Source: CAKZLS01 sp963771545 (GTDB taxonomy: Bacteria > Pseudomonadota > Alphaproteobacteria > Rhodospirillales > Defluviicoccaceae). From it: a stretch of DNA of 64,000 nucleotides. Below are positions 35,223-43,958 of this stretch, in pieces. How positions within the stretch are numbered: the stretch's first letter is position 1; each line of letters starts with the position of its first letter. The stretch is taken from assembly GCA_963771545.1 (NCBI GenBank), contig CAVYTX010000005.1, positions 310,001 through 374,000 of the forward strand, written 5' to 3'. Made by a program: the position numbers and the translations under genes. Below the pieces are notes generated by a model. The model was not told where the DNA came from. It saw nothing but the letters and a program-made list of their open reading frames with translations, and did no database searches.

Positions 35223-36012
35223 TCAGGATCGCGGAGGATTGAAAAAGCGCATCGCCGCCGCGAGCGCCCCTGTCATAATGCGCCGCGGCACCAGGAAAGG
35301 CCCCAGGGTGGCCTGACTGAGCAGTCCGGTCACGTGTACGGTCTTGTTCCCGAGCGCGTTCAGGGCTTCCTTCGCCACGGTGCTGGGACTGGCGGCTCCC
35401 GGCAATGGCCCCGAACTCGAAGCCCGCCCGCGCGCCGAACGGTGTTCGCGTCGCGCCCGGACACAGCGCGAGAACGTCGACGGGGTCATCCCGCATCTCT
35501 TCCGCCAGGGCTTCCGCGAAATAAAGATTGAACGCCTTGCTTGCTGCGTAGGTGGCGAAGTACGGCACCGGCGAAAATGCCGCGGTGCTGGAAACGATTA
35601 CCACGCCGCCACGCCGGTTCGCCTCCCGGGCGCGTTCGATCATCCCCGGCAGCAGCCCACGAGTCAGGACCACGACGGCAACCACGTTCAGCATGGCGGT
35701 CCCGCGTTCGGACTTCGGGTCGTTGTCGATGAGGCGTCCGAACCGGCCGACGCCGGCGTTGTTGATCAATAGATCGACCCCGAAGTCGTCGGCGCGTGAG
35801 ATCAAATCTTGAACCGCGCGCTCGTCCGTCAGATCGGCGGCGTATGTTTCCACCTTTCGTCCCTTTCGGAGCAACGCTTCGCGCTTCTCCTTCAGCTTTT
35901 CCGCGTCGCGGCCGGCCAGCAGAAGATTGGTCGTTCGCGGAAGCTCCTCGGCAAAGGCGGCGCCGATGCCGCTCGTGGCACCGGTGATCAGGGCGCGTCG
36001 GTACAGGTTCAT
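35223..36012 (-). pseudogene. short-chain dehydrogenase, one-base frameshift
   Basis: SDR starting MNLYRRALITGATSGIG at 36012 (Rossmann TGxxxGIG), with NNAG near residue 86 and the catalytic YAASKAFNLY. After GARAGFEFG the frame runs out of homology, and the expected C-terminus continues in the next frame as PLPGAASPSTVAKEAL ... FFNPPRS to the stop at 35223. The shift is in a run of four C on the plus strand (35409-35412), i.e. one extra G on the coding strand. 790 bases equal 3x263+1. If the extra base is an error, the gene is an intact ~262-residue oxidoreductase of unknown substrate. Confidence 0.75.
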
Positions 36013-36219
36013 GTCGCCTCGGGAATCAACGTGACCATGTCGAACCATCCAGTTATGGAAATGCAGCCTAGTCGAAAACACGACCCGTCCGCAATTGTTG
36101 ACCCTAAAAGCCGGGCTGGCTTTTCTCTAAAACCTATGGTAGTATATGCTCGTTATGGATGCATTTCTAGTCAGCCAGCGGATGCGCTGGGGGGAACCTC
36201 TCGTACCGAGGAGAGACAG

Positions 36220-36795
36220 ATGAAAGCTGCATTGGGCTTGGCGCTCGCCACGTTGCTGGCGGTGCATGCCTTTCCGGCCACCGCCGAGATTGGGCGCGAA
36301 AGCATCGCGAGAATTGGAATCCTCCACTGCAAGCAGCTCCCCGGCCGAGGGTTCAATATCATTATCCATTCCCGGTCCATCTTTGACTGCGTGCTGACCT
36401 CCCCCGAGGGGCGCGAACGGTATGTGGGCGAGGCCGGAATCGGGTTCGGTCTCGACCTGGAATGGAGCCGCGACAAGACCATTTCCTATGCCGTTCTCGC
36501 ATACAAGGGATCGGCCGTCATCGGGGACTATGCATTGGCCGGCACCTACGTGGGAGTGAAGGCGTCGGCGGGCGTCGTCGTTGGCGCCGGCGCCCAGGTG
36601 CTGGCCGGCGGCGGCAGCGAAAATATATCCTTGGAGCCCGTGGCGCTGGAAAGCTACTCGGGCCTCGGCGCGACCGCCGGTTTTGGATATCTGAGTCTCC
36701 AGCCGGCGAAACCCACGCCTCCTCCGACACTGGACCCGGTGACGGGTCAGGCTTGGTCGACGCCATCGGATTCAACGGGCTACGGCTACCGGTAG
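36220..36795 (+). CDS. DUF992 family secreted protein
   Basis: 191 residues from the ATG at 36220, which has GAGGAGA upstream; earlier in-frame codons have no ribosome site. Signal peptide MKAALGLALATLLAVHAFPATA. The mature part shows the DUF992 pattern: a pair of Cys (ILHCKQL and FDCVLTSPEG), GIGFGLDLEWSRD, LAGTYVGVKASAGVVVGAGAQVLAGG and ISLEPVALESYSGLGATAGFGYLSL. The C-terminal 30 residues are Pro/Thr/Ser-rich and unusual for the family. Periplasmic or outer-membrane beta-structure is likely; function unknown. Confidence 0.88.
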   Translation: MKAALGLALATLLAVHAFPATAEIGRESIARIGILHCKQLPGRGFNIIIHSRSIFDCVLTSPEGRERYVGEAGIGFGLDLEWSRDKTISYAVLAYKGSAVIGDYALAGTYVGVKASAGVVVGAGAQVLAGGGSENISLEPVALESYSGLGATAGFGYLSLQPAKPTPPPTLDPVTGQAWSTPSDSTGYGYR

Positions 36796-36805
36796 CCCGG
36801 AATTT

Positions 36806-37558
36806 TCACCACGGCATTCGGTCCGGATAGTCGGAAAAGACCGCTTCGACGCCCCAATCGAACAGGTTTCGGGCGGTCGTTCCGTCGTTGATCGTATAGC
36901 TTCGCAGGGTGTAGCCGGCGGCGCGGATCGCGCGGGCAAGATCGCGGGTGAGCCCCTTACGGGAACAGTGCAAAGCCGTGCATCCCAGCGCCGCCAGACA
37001 CTCCTGCCAGTCGTCGGGGACACCGTCCACGATCAAAGCATGGGGGTAATCCGGTAACAGGACTTTTGCAGCGCGCAGGGATTCGGTCTTAAAGCTGGAG
37101 ATGATCGGTGGCGGAAGATCCCGCGGCCACTCCCGCCCGAGCGTTCGGGCCACCGCGTCCGCGGTTTCTTCCTCTCGCCCGGGGTCGGGCTTAATTTCCA
37201 CGTTCGCTCCCAACGCCAACTCGCGAAGCGCGACCAGGGCCTCGCTCAGCGTCGGAATACGCTCGCCCCGGAACGGCTCGCCGAACCAAGCGCCGGCGTC
37301 GAGGCTCCGCAGGACCTTCAGGGACATGTCCGCGATACGTCCGACGCCGTCGGTGGTCCGCTCCACTCTTTCGTCATGAAACAGCACGATCCGCCCGTCA
37401 CCGGTGAGTTTGGCGTCGAACTCCACCCACCGAACGCCGAGCGCGGCGGCGGCGCGGAGCGAGGCCAAGGTGTTCTCCGGCGCGTGTCCGGCCGCGCCCC
37501 GGTGACCGATGACCGGCGGCTCGATCAGGCGCGGTTTCAATCGTAACCGTACAGCCAC
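36806..37558 (-). CDS. glycerophosphodiester phosphodiesterase
   Basis: Hydrolyses glycerophosphodiesters to glycerol-3-phosphate and an alcohol. 250 residues, TIM-barrel GDPD family (UgpQ-like, cytoplasmic since no signal peptide is seen). HRGAAGHAPENTLASL near residue 19 holds the catalytic His and Glu, VEFDAKLTGDGRIVLFHDERVERTTDG gives the second His and metal ligands, and VEIKPD follows. The GTG start at 37558 overlaps the cupin gene by 22 bp; a TTG a few codons later is possible. Confidence 0.93.
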   Translation of the reverse strand: MAVRLRLKPRLIEPPVIGHRGAAGHAPENTLASLRAAAALGVRWVEFDAKLTGDGRIVLFHDERVERTTDGVGRIADMSLKVLRSLDAGAWFGEPFRGERIPTLSEALVALRELALGANVEIKPDPGREEETADAVARTLGREWPRDLPPPIISSFKTESLRAAKVLLPDYPHALIVDGVPDDWQECLAALGCTALHCSRKGLTRDLARAIRAAGYTLRSYTINDGTTARNLFDWGVEAVFSDYPDRMPW

Positions 37559-37842
37559 CGGGTGGTTCCGGAATGGACGTTTTTCACGGAATGCACGGCG
37601 TTCTTCGGGATGAAAAATTCATCGCCGGGCGCGGCCACATACCGTTCGCAACCGATGATCACCTCGAGCTTGCCGTCCGCCACCGTTACCAGCTCGTTGG
37701 TGGAATGGACGAAGTCGTTCCATTCCCGTCCGGGAGGATCCACGAACAGACCGCATGAATACCCGCGTTCGCGCCAATCCCCGGCCACCGCCGCGCGGTC
37801 CACGGGCGCCGCGAACTTCCCCTTCACTACCGTGTCGTTCAT
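37537..37842 (-). CDS. small cupin-domain protein
   Basis: 101 residues from the ATG at 37842, with AAGGAG upstream (the frame open to 37902 has none). One cupin_2 barrel: NELVTVADGKLEVIIG and the second motif PGDEFFIPKNAVHSVKN; only part of the usual His/Glu metal ligand set is visible, so metal binding is uncertain. Overlaps the downstream GDPD gene, so the two are co-transcribed. Divergent from mmsA with 88 bp between starts. Function unknown. Confidence 0.88.
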   Translation of the reverse strand: MNDTVVKGKFAAPVDRAAVAGDWRERGYSCGLFVDPPGREWNDFVHSTNELVTVADGKLEVIIGCERYVAAPGDEFFIPKNAVHSVKNVHSGTTRWLYGYD

Positions 37843-37930
37843 GGTTGATCTCCTTGTTTGGCGGCACGGGAAAAGTATGCGCCGAGAAATTCGCTTGCTC
37901 AAAGGCCAAACCGCAACGAAAGTACCCGGT

Positions 37931-39427
37931 ATGACTGAAACGCTTCATCACTATATCAACGGCGCGGCCGTATCCGGAACCAGCGATCGGTTCGGGGACG
38001 TATTCAACCCGGCGCTCGGCGAAGTCCGCGCCCGGGTTCCGCTCGCGACGAAAGCGGAGACCGAAACCGCGATCGCAGCCGCCGAGGCGGCGTTCCCGGC
38101 ATGGTCGGCGACGCCGCCCCTGTCGCGAGCCCGCGTTCTGTTCCGCTTCAAGACGCTCATGGAACAGCATTTCGACGAATTGATCGGGCTCGTCGTCACG
38201 GATCACGGGAAGGTTCTGGAGGACGCCCGCGGCGAGGTCACCCGCGGCATGGAGGTGGTCGAGTTCGCCTGTGGCATTCCCCACCTTCTCAAGGGCGACT
38301 ATACGGACAACGTGGGCCGTGGCATCGATAGCTGGTCCATGCGCCAGCCGCTCGGCGTCTGCGGCGGCATCACGCCGTTCAACTTTCCGGCCATGGTGCC
38401 CATGTGGATGTGGCCGGTGGCCATCGCCTGCGGCAACACGTTTGTCCTGAAGCCATCGGAAAAGGTACCGACTTGCTCGCTGCGGGTCGCGGAACTGCTC
38501 ACCGAGGCCGGCCTTCCCAATGGCGTCTTCAACGTCGTCAATGGCGACAAGGAAGTCGTCGATACTCTTCTCGCCGACCCGCGCGTCCAGGCCATCAGCT
38601 TTGTCGGCTCGACACCCGTGGCGAAGTACATCTACACGACCGGCTGCGCCCACGGCAAACGGGTGCAGGCCCTGGCCGGCGCGAAGAACCATATGCTGGT
38701 GATGCCCGACGCCGATATGGATCAGACCGTCGAGGCCTTGATGGGAGCGGCATACGGATCGGCCGGAGAGCGTTGCATGGCGGTCCCGGTGGCGGTCGCC
38801 GTGGGTGAGGCGGGCGACGCCCTGATGGAAAGATTGGTTCCGAGGGTGCGATCGCTAAAGGTCGGACCCGGCTTGGATCCCGAGTCCGAGATGGGTCCGC
38901 TGATCACCGCCGAGCACCTTGCAAAAGTCGCCGGCTACGTGGATCTCGGCGTCGAGGAGGGGGCGGACCTGGTCGTCGATGGCCGCGAACTCAAACTCCA
39001 GGGCTACGAGGACGGTTTCTTCATGGGCGGCTGCTTGTTCGACAACGTCCGGCCCGGGATGCGGATCTATCGGGAAGAGATCTTTGGCCCGGTGTTGAGC
39101 ATCGTCCAGGGCGCCAGCTTCGGCGAGGCCCTCGCCATCGCCAACACCCACACGTTCGGCAATGGAGCCGCCATCTTTACCCGGGACGGCGACACCGCGC
39201 GGGAATTCGGGCAGCGTATCCAGGCCGGCATGGTCGGCGTCAATGTGTCGATTCCGGTCCCGCTGGCTTTCCACAGCTTCGGCGGTTGGAAGCAATCGCT
39301 GTTCGGCGATCACCATGTCCACGGCGGCGAAGGCGTCCGCTTTTATACCCGCCTGAAGACGGTGACGTCGCGTTGGCCCTCAGGGGCGCGCACCGCGTCC
39401 ACTTTCGCGATGCCGACCATGGAATGA
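37931..39427 (+). CDS. mmsA: methylmalonate-semialdehyde dehydrogenase (CoA-acylating)
   Basis: Converts methylmalonate semialdehyde (from valine) and malonate semialdehyde to propionyl-CoA and acetyl-CoA with NAD+ and CoA. 498 residues from the ATG at 37931 (MTETLHHYINGAAV); the frame open further upstream runs through the divergent cupin gene and is not coding. Aldehyde-dehydrogenase features: PFNFPAMVPMWM, the GSTPVAKYIY NAD segment, and the active Cys at about 282 in GERCMAVP, which is the MmsA-specific context. Propionyl-CoA made here can flow to the MutAB mutase at 1-4087. Confidence 0.96.
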   Translation: MTETLHHYINGAAVSGTSDRFGDVFNPALGEVRARVPLATKAETETAIAAAEAAFPAWSATPPLSRARVLFRFKTLMEQHFDELIGLVVTDHGKVLEDARGEVTRGMEVVEFACGIPHLLKGDYTDNVGRGIDSWSMRQPLGVCGGITPFNFPAMVPMWMWPVAIACGNTFVLKPSEKVPTCSLRVAELLTEAGLPNGVFNVVNGDKEVVDTLLADPRVQAISFVGSTPVAKYIYTTGCAHGKRVQALAGAKNHMLVMPDADMDQTVEALMGAAYGSAGERCMAVPVAVAVGEAGDALMERLVPRVRSLKVGPGLDPESEMGPLITAEHLAKVAGYVDLGVEEGADLVVDGRELKLQGYEDGFFMGGCLFDNVRPGMRIYREEIFGPVLSIVQGASFGEALAIANTHTFGNGAAIFTRDGDTAREFGQRIQAGMVGVNVSIPVPLAFHSFGGWKQSLFGDHHVHGGEGVRFYTRLKTVTSRWPSGARTASTFAMPTME

Positions 39428-39481
39428 TGCCATAGGGCATTTATCGTAAACCAATCGCCCCAGAGCCGGACCGCGAACCCG

Positions 39482-40405
39482 ATGTATACCGTTGCCCATT
39501 TGTCGGACGTTCACCTGCCGATGCCGCCGGCACCGGGAATCGTCCCGCTCCTGAACAAGCGGCTGCTCGGCTATCTGTCGTGGCGCCTGCGGCGACACCG
39601 GATCCATCGGCCGGAGGTTCTCGAGGCGCTACGACAGGATCTGCGGACCCAAGCGCCGGACCACATTGCCGTCACCGGCGATCTGGTCAATATCTCGCTC
39701 CCCGCCGAATTTCAGCAAGCGGCCGCTTGGCTGCCGCGGTTGGGGCCTCCGGACCGGGTTACCGTCATTCCCGGAAATCACGATGCCTACATCGGCGTGC
39801 CATGGGCAGGATCGTGGTCCCTTTGGGCGCCGTACATGGCCTCCGAGACGGCCGAGGGCAAGGTGATCGCGCCCACGGGGTTCGCGGATTTCCCTCTGGT
39901 GCGCCGACGAGGCCCCGTGGCCCTGATCGGGCTCACCACCGCCGTTCCGACGCGACTGTGGATGGCCACCGGAGAACTGGGTTCCGGCCAGGTGGCGGCG
40001 TTCGCGGACCGGCTGGAAGAACTCGGCCGGGAAGGTCTGTTTCGCATCGTTCTCATCCATCATCCGCCGATCGCGGGAACCGCGAAACCGCGCAAGAGCC
40101 TGGTCGACGCCGAGCTCTTCCGAGGCGCCATCGAAACCGTGGGCGCGGAGCTTGTCTTGCACGGCCATGATCATCGTTTCAGATTTGGAGACCTCATGGG
40201 CCCCCATGGTCCGGTACCGGTCGTCGGTGTGGCATCGGCGTCGGCGGCGGCGGCGGCCCCTCGCACGCCTTCAAGCGAGTATCATCTCTGCGATATCAAG
40301 CGCACAGACGAAAGCTGGACGCTGGGGTTGCGGACCCGCGCGTTCGATCCCCTGACCGGCGGATTCGTCGACGCCGGCGTCAGGATGTTCGAGTTCCGGT
40401 GTTGA
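39482..40405 (+). CDS. calcineurin-like metallophosphoesterase
   Basis: 307 residues with all five metal-binding blocks: D-x-H in LSDVHLP, GD in VTGDLVN, GNHD in IPGNHDAY, H in IHHPP and GHDH in LHGHDHR. No signal peptide or TM segment. It most resembles the class III cyclic-nucleotide-phosphodiesterase-like group, but substrate specificity cannot be read. It starts 54 bp after mmsA and ends 88 bp before lptF, so it may belong with the lipid genes that follow (inference). Confidence 0.9.
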   Translation: MYTVAHLSDVHLPMPPAPGIVPLLNKRLLGYLSWRLRRHRIHRPEVLEALRQDLRTQAPDHIAVTGDLVNISLPAEFQQAAAWLPRLGPPDRVTVIPGNHDAYIGVPWAGSWSLWAPYMASETAEGKVIAPTGFADFPLVRRRGPVALIGLTTAVPTRLWMATGELGSGQVAAFADRLEELGREGLFRIVLIHHPPIAGTAKPRKSLVDAELFRGAIETVGAELVLHGHDHRFRFGDLMGPHGPVPVVGVASASAAAAAPRTPSSEYHLCDIKRTDESWTLGLRTRAFDPLTGGFVDAGVRMFEFRC

Positions 40406-40492
40406 CCCGCGGGTCGCCGCCATTTTCCGCAATTCGACAACCTCGCTTCGTCCATGATAAGGGTATCGGAGCACGGGGCGCCCAGTCATCTC

Positions 40493-41713
40493 ATGATCCG
40501 ATTCGATCTCTATATTCTGAAGCAAATTCTTAGACCGCTGGCGATCGCCCTCGTCATGGCCTTGATCGTTTTCCTCATCGAACGAATGCTGCGTTTGCTG
40601 GATCTCGTACTGGGGTCCAACGGGCCGCTTAACATGGTGTTCGAAATTCTTGCCTATCTTGTTCCTCACTACATGGGAATGGCGCTGCCCATTAGCCTGT
40701 TTCTCGGCGTTCTGATCGGTTTTAGCCGGCTCGGCCGGGATGGCGAACTGGACGCGATGCATGCGGCCAGCATCGGCCTTCGCCGCCTCGCGCGATCGGC
40801 GCACGCGACCGCATGTGTCCTGATGATCGTTGCGGCTGTCATGATCGGCTACCTCCAGCCGTATGGGCGCTACGCCTATCAGTCGCTGGTTTTCGCCATC
40901 AGCAACGCATCATTCCAAGCGTTTCTGCGGGCCGGCGTGTTCGCACAGGCGGACGGCGTCAGCTTTCTGATCGAAGAAATCAAATCCGACGGAATCAGCT
41001 TCGGCAAGGTCTTCATTCACGAACAGAAAGAGGACCGCGAAAGCGTGGCCATCACGGCGCGGGGCGGACGTCTCGGATACGATGAGTCGGAAACCATACC
41101 CATGCTGCATCTCGTCGACGGCGTTCAACTCGAGGTCAAACCACCGGAAAAGGACGGCGCGTCCAATGAGGAGCCGGCCCTGCCTTCGATCAACGTGCTG
41201 CGGTTCGACGAGCTTCGCATGGATCTGGGCCGCGACACGGCTCAACTGTTTCGGCCGCGCGGGAAGGACGAACGCGAGTTTACTCTATGGGAGCTATGGC
41301 AACGCCGCTTAGACCCGCCTCCGGACGTGCGCTCAAGCGATATGATAGCCGAGCTCCATGGCCGAATCGTTCGGATCATTTCGGTTCCATTGCTACCATT
41401 TCTGGCTATCCCTCTCGCCCTCGGGCGACGTCGAAGCGAGCGCTCGATCGGCATCGCCATGGGGCTGGTCGCCCTGGTTGTTTACAATCAGGTGCTCGAT
41501 CTTGGAGAAAACATGACGGAAACGGGCGCGATCGGTCCGTGGCTGGGCCTCTGGACACCGTTCTTCGCTTTCGCGATTGGGAGTCTGTTTCTGTTTCATC
41601 GCGCCACCACTCAGGTTCCCGGCACAAGGGTCTATGCCCTGCAGGACCGTGTCAAAAGCACGGTCGTGTCTTGGTTGCCGCCATGGGCGAGCGCGCGCAA
41701 AGACAACCCATGA
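40493..41713 (+). CDS. lptF: LptF-type permease of an LPS-export-like ABC transporter
   Basis: About 406 residues from the ATG at 40493 (MIRFDLYILKQIL, the usual LptF start); an upstream ATG at 40454 would add 13 residues. Layout of the YjgP/YjgQ family: three TM helices (about 10-35, 55-80, 95-120), a large periplasmic beta-jellyroll (about 130-270), three C-terminal TM helices. LptF and LptG form the inner-membrane channel that lifts lipid A-linked LPS toward LptC. Here the pair sits beside a lipid kinase and ceramide genes rather than with lptD/surA, so a sphingolipid-export paralogue is possible. The stop overlaps lptG (ATGA). Confidence 0.88.
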   Translation: MIRFDLYILKQILRPLAIALVMALIVFLIERMLRLLDLVLGSNGPLNMVFEILAYLVPHYMGMALPISLFLGVLIGFSRLGRDGELDAMHAASIGLRRLARSAHATACVLMIVAAVMIGYLQPYGRYAYQSLVFAISNASFQAFLRAGVFAQADGVSFLIEEIKSDGISFGKVFIHEQKEDRESVAITARGGRLGYDESETIPMLHLVDGVQLEVKPPEKDGASNEEPALPSINVLRFDELRMDLGRDTAQLFRPRGKDEREFTLWELWQRRLDPPPDVRSSDMIAELHGRIVRIISVPLLPFLAIPLALGRRRSERSIGIAMGLVALVVYNQVLDLGENMTETGAIGPWLGLWTPFFAFAIGSLFLFHRATTQVPGTRVYALQDRVKSTVVSWLPPWASARKDNP

Positions 41714-42780
41714 CCACCATCAGCCGGTACCTCAGCCAACAATTCGTGTGGAACTTTGTTCTGATGGTTTGCGGCATGGCGGCCTTTTCCTTGACGTTCG
41801 AGTTGATGGAAGAGGCCGACCAAGTCTTATCCAGGGCCAATGGGCAGCTAACGGCTTTGCTGAGTTATTCGGTCTTGCGCATGCCAGATATCTTCTCGCA
41901 GATGGTCCCCATCGCGGCTCTGCTCGCCGCGCTCTTCACCCTCGGCATCCTCATGCGCCACAGCGAGATCGTGGCGATCTGGGGCACTGGCGTTTCCATC
42001 GCCGGAGTGATGCGGGGGCTACTGCCGATCGGACTGATCCTCGTCGTGGTTCAATTTTCGCTCAATGACCGGGCCGTGCCCGCCACGCTCGCCGAATTGC
42101 AGGCCTGGGGCGTCGGCAAGATAGAAAGAGGCGGATACGCAAATGGCCTGGGGCCAACTCTCTGGCTGAGAAGCGGAACGGACATCGTCGCAATTCCGTC
42201 GGACGCGGCGCGGGAACGGCGGCTCGTCGACCTCCGCATCTTTCGCCGCGACCAGGATGGCATGCTGATCGAACAGATCGACGCAGCCAGCGCCCACCGC
42301 GATGGCGAGATCTGGACCCTCATGGATGTCACCCTGCAAACCATCGACCCTCCGGTCGTCACTCGGGTTCCAACGCTCGCCTGGGATGGCCGCATCGATC
42401 TCGACAACATGGAGATGCTTTCCCGCGATCTAAAGGAACTTTCGATCGATCAGATCTGGCGCCTCATCCAGAACGAAGGCTATGGCCAACGGCCGACCAG
42501 CCTTTTCCGCACGTGGCTTCAATATCGAATCGCATCGGCGATAAGCCCCTTGATGATGATCTTGCTTGTGGTCTCCCTGGCCCAGCGGTTTCATCGAACG
42601 GGCGCGTTTGTTCGCTTGATGGCTCTCACCGTCGCCATTGGTTTCGGCTCCTTTATTTTTGAAAGCGCGAGCCTCTCCATGGGCGAATCGGGATTTCTGC
42701 CGCCCTGGGTCGCGGCCTGGAGCCCGAGCATCGTACTGGCTTGCCTGATCGGCGGGTTTGTCGCGCGCGCCGAAGGATAG
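41710..42780 (+). CDS. lptG: LptG-type permease of an LPS-export-like ABC transporter
   Basis: 356 residues from the ATG at 41710, which overlaps the lptF stop; the frame open upstream to 41287 lies inside lptF and is a shadow. Same architecture as LptF: N-terminal TMs with FSLTFELMEEADQVLSR, the coupling region GILMRHSEIVAIWGTGVSIAGVMR, a periplasmic jellyroll, and C-terminal TMs (ISPLMMILLVVSLAQRF, a VTVAIGFG-like helix, WSPSIVLACLIGG). No ATPase (LptB) or LptC gene is in the window, so this pair would use components encoded elsewhere. Confidence 0.88.
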   Translation: MTTISRYLSQQFVWNFVLMVCGMAAFSLTFELMEEADQVLSRANGQLTALLSYSVLRMPDIFSQMVPIAALLAALFTLGILMRHSEIVAIWGTGVSIAGVMRGLLPIGLILVVVQFSLNDRAVPATLAELQAWGVGKIERGGYANGLGPTLWLRSGTDIVAIPSDAARERRLVDLRIFRRDQDGMLIEQIDAASAHRDGEIWTLMDVTLQTIDPPVVTRVPTLAWDGRIDLDNMEMLSRDLKELSIDQIWRLIQNEGYGQRPTSLFRTWLQYRIASAISPLMMILLVVSLAQRFHRTGAFVRLMALTVAIGFGSFIFESASLSMGESGFLPPWVAAWSPSIVLACLIGGFVARAEG

Positions 42781-42953
42781 CGGTGTGGCAAGTTGATTGA
42801 CACCCCGAGGGTTATCCCTACGTTGGCCCTTCAGTTTCCCGGCAACGCCGCCATGAAAAGCGGGTGTCCCTAGAAACGCGTTGAGCGGAACCCGTCCATG
42901 TTTTTTGTCCCGGCCACGCCAATCGGTCGCTTCCACGCCCCGCCGAAACGGCC

Positions 42954-43931
42954 ATGACTATGCTCGGGCTAGTGACCAATTTGCAGAGTCAGTACAATCG
43001 GCGGCATGGCATAGACGCGGTCGAAAAAGTCGTGAACGGCGCGCCCGATGTTGTGCATGAAGTTCTGACCGACATGAACCGGTTGCCGGCGGTTCTGAGG
43101 GATTTTTCGGTTGAAGGGGTTGATGTTCTCGCGGTCAACGGCGGTGACGGGACCGTGCAGGCGGTCCTGACCGAGTTGTTCGAGGCGCGCCCGTTTTCCC
43201 AGGTTCCGCCGTTGGCGATCCTGCCCGGCGGGATGACCAATACCATCTCCGACAACGTCGGTCTGGGCGGCTCTCCCGCCAAGGCGCTCTCCAAACTCCT
43301 GGACGCCATTCGCAAGGACCGTGCCGGTCTTCGCCTGATCGACCGGCCCATCCTGCGGGTCGAGAACGCGGACGGGTATCCGCCCCAGCGCGGTATGTTG
43401 TTTGGGGCCGCCGGGATCGTCCGGGCCATCGAGGTGTGCCGCAGGGAGGCGCATGGTCGAGGCCTCAAATCGGACTGGGCAAGCGGGGCCACGTTGCTGG
43501 GGTTGCTGGCCAACTGGTTGTTCTTGGGCGGGCGTTCGGAGGTTTTTCGCGGAGACGAGATGGCTATCTCCCTCGACGGCGAACCTGCGGAACATGGATC
43601 CCAAGTGATCGTGCTGGCCACCACCGTGGATCGGCTGTTTCTGCGGTCCCGGCCGTTTTGGAATACGGATTCCGGCCCGGTTCGATTCACCAGCATCGCG
43701 GATCCGCCGAAAAACCTCCTCCGCCGGGTGTACAAGATCCTCTACGGCGGCCCCGGCCGCGTAATCCCGGAAGCCACATACCGCAGCCGCGGGACCCGCC
43801 GCGTCGTTCTCGAAATGGACTGTCCCTTCATGGTAGACGGGCAAGTGTTCAAACCAAGGGACGGCCACGGTGTGTTTATCACCGCCGAAGACAAGGTTTC
43901 GTTCGTTCAACTCGACGGGTCCAGGACGTAG
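42954..43931 (+). CDS. diacylglycerol-kinase-family lipid kinase (candidate ceramide kinase)
   Basis: 325 residues of the DAGK catalytic/NAD-kinase-like fold. The nucleotide loop N62-G-G-D-G-T67 and the ILPGGMTNTISDN segment are intact. The N-terminal part is short, and there is no TM segment. Known family members phosphorylate diacylglycerol, sphingosine or ceramide. Position next to a TAM41-like gene and across from spt-acp-cerR-FAAL recalls Caulobacter, where a DAGK-family protein (CpgB) is the ceramide kinase, so a ceramide substrate is inferred. The 173-bp gap before it (42781-42953) shows no gene and no strong ribosome site. Confidence 0.82.
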   Translation: MTMLGLVTNLQSQYNRRHGIDAVEKVVNGAPDVVHEVLTDMNRLPAVLRDFSVEGVDVLAVNGGDGTVQAVLTELFEARPFSQVPPLAILPGGMTNTISDNVGLGGSPAKALSKLLDAIRKDRAGLRLIDRPILRVENADGYPPQRGMLFGAAGIVRAIEVCRREAHGRGLKSDWASGATLLGLLANWLFLGGRSEVFRGDEMAISLDGEPAEHGSQVIVLATTVDRLFLRSRPFWNTDSGPVRFTSIADPPKNLLRRVYKILYGGPGRVIPEATYRSRGTRRVVLEMDCPFMVDGQVFKPRDGHGVFITAEDKVSFVQLDGSRT

Positions 43932-43958
43932 TCGAAATAAGACATAGAGATGTGAAGA

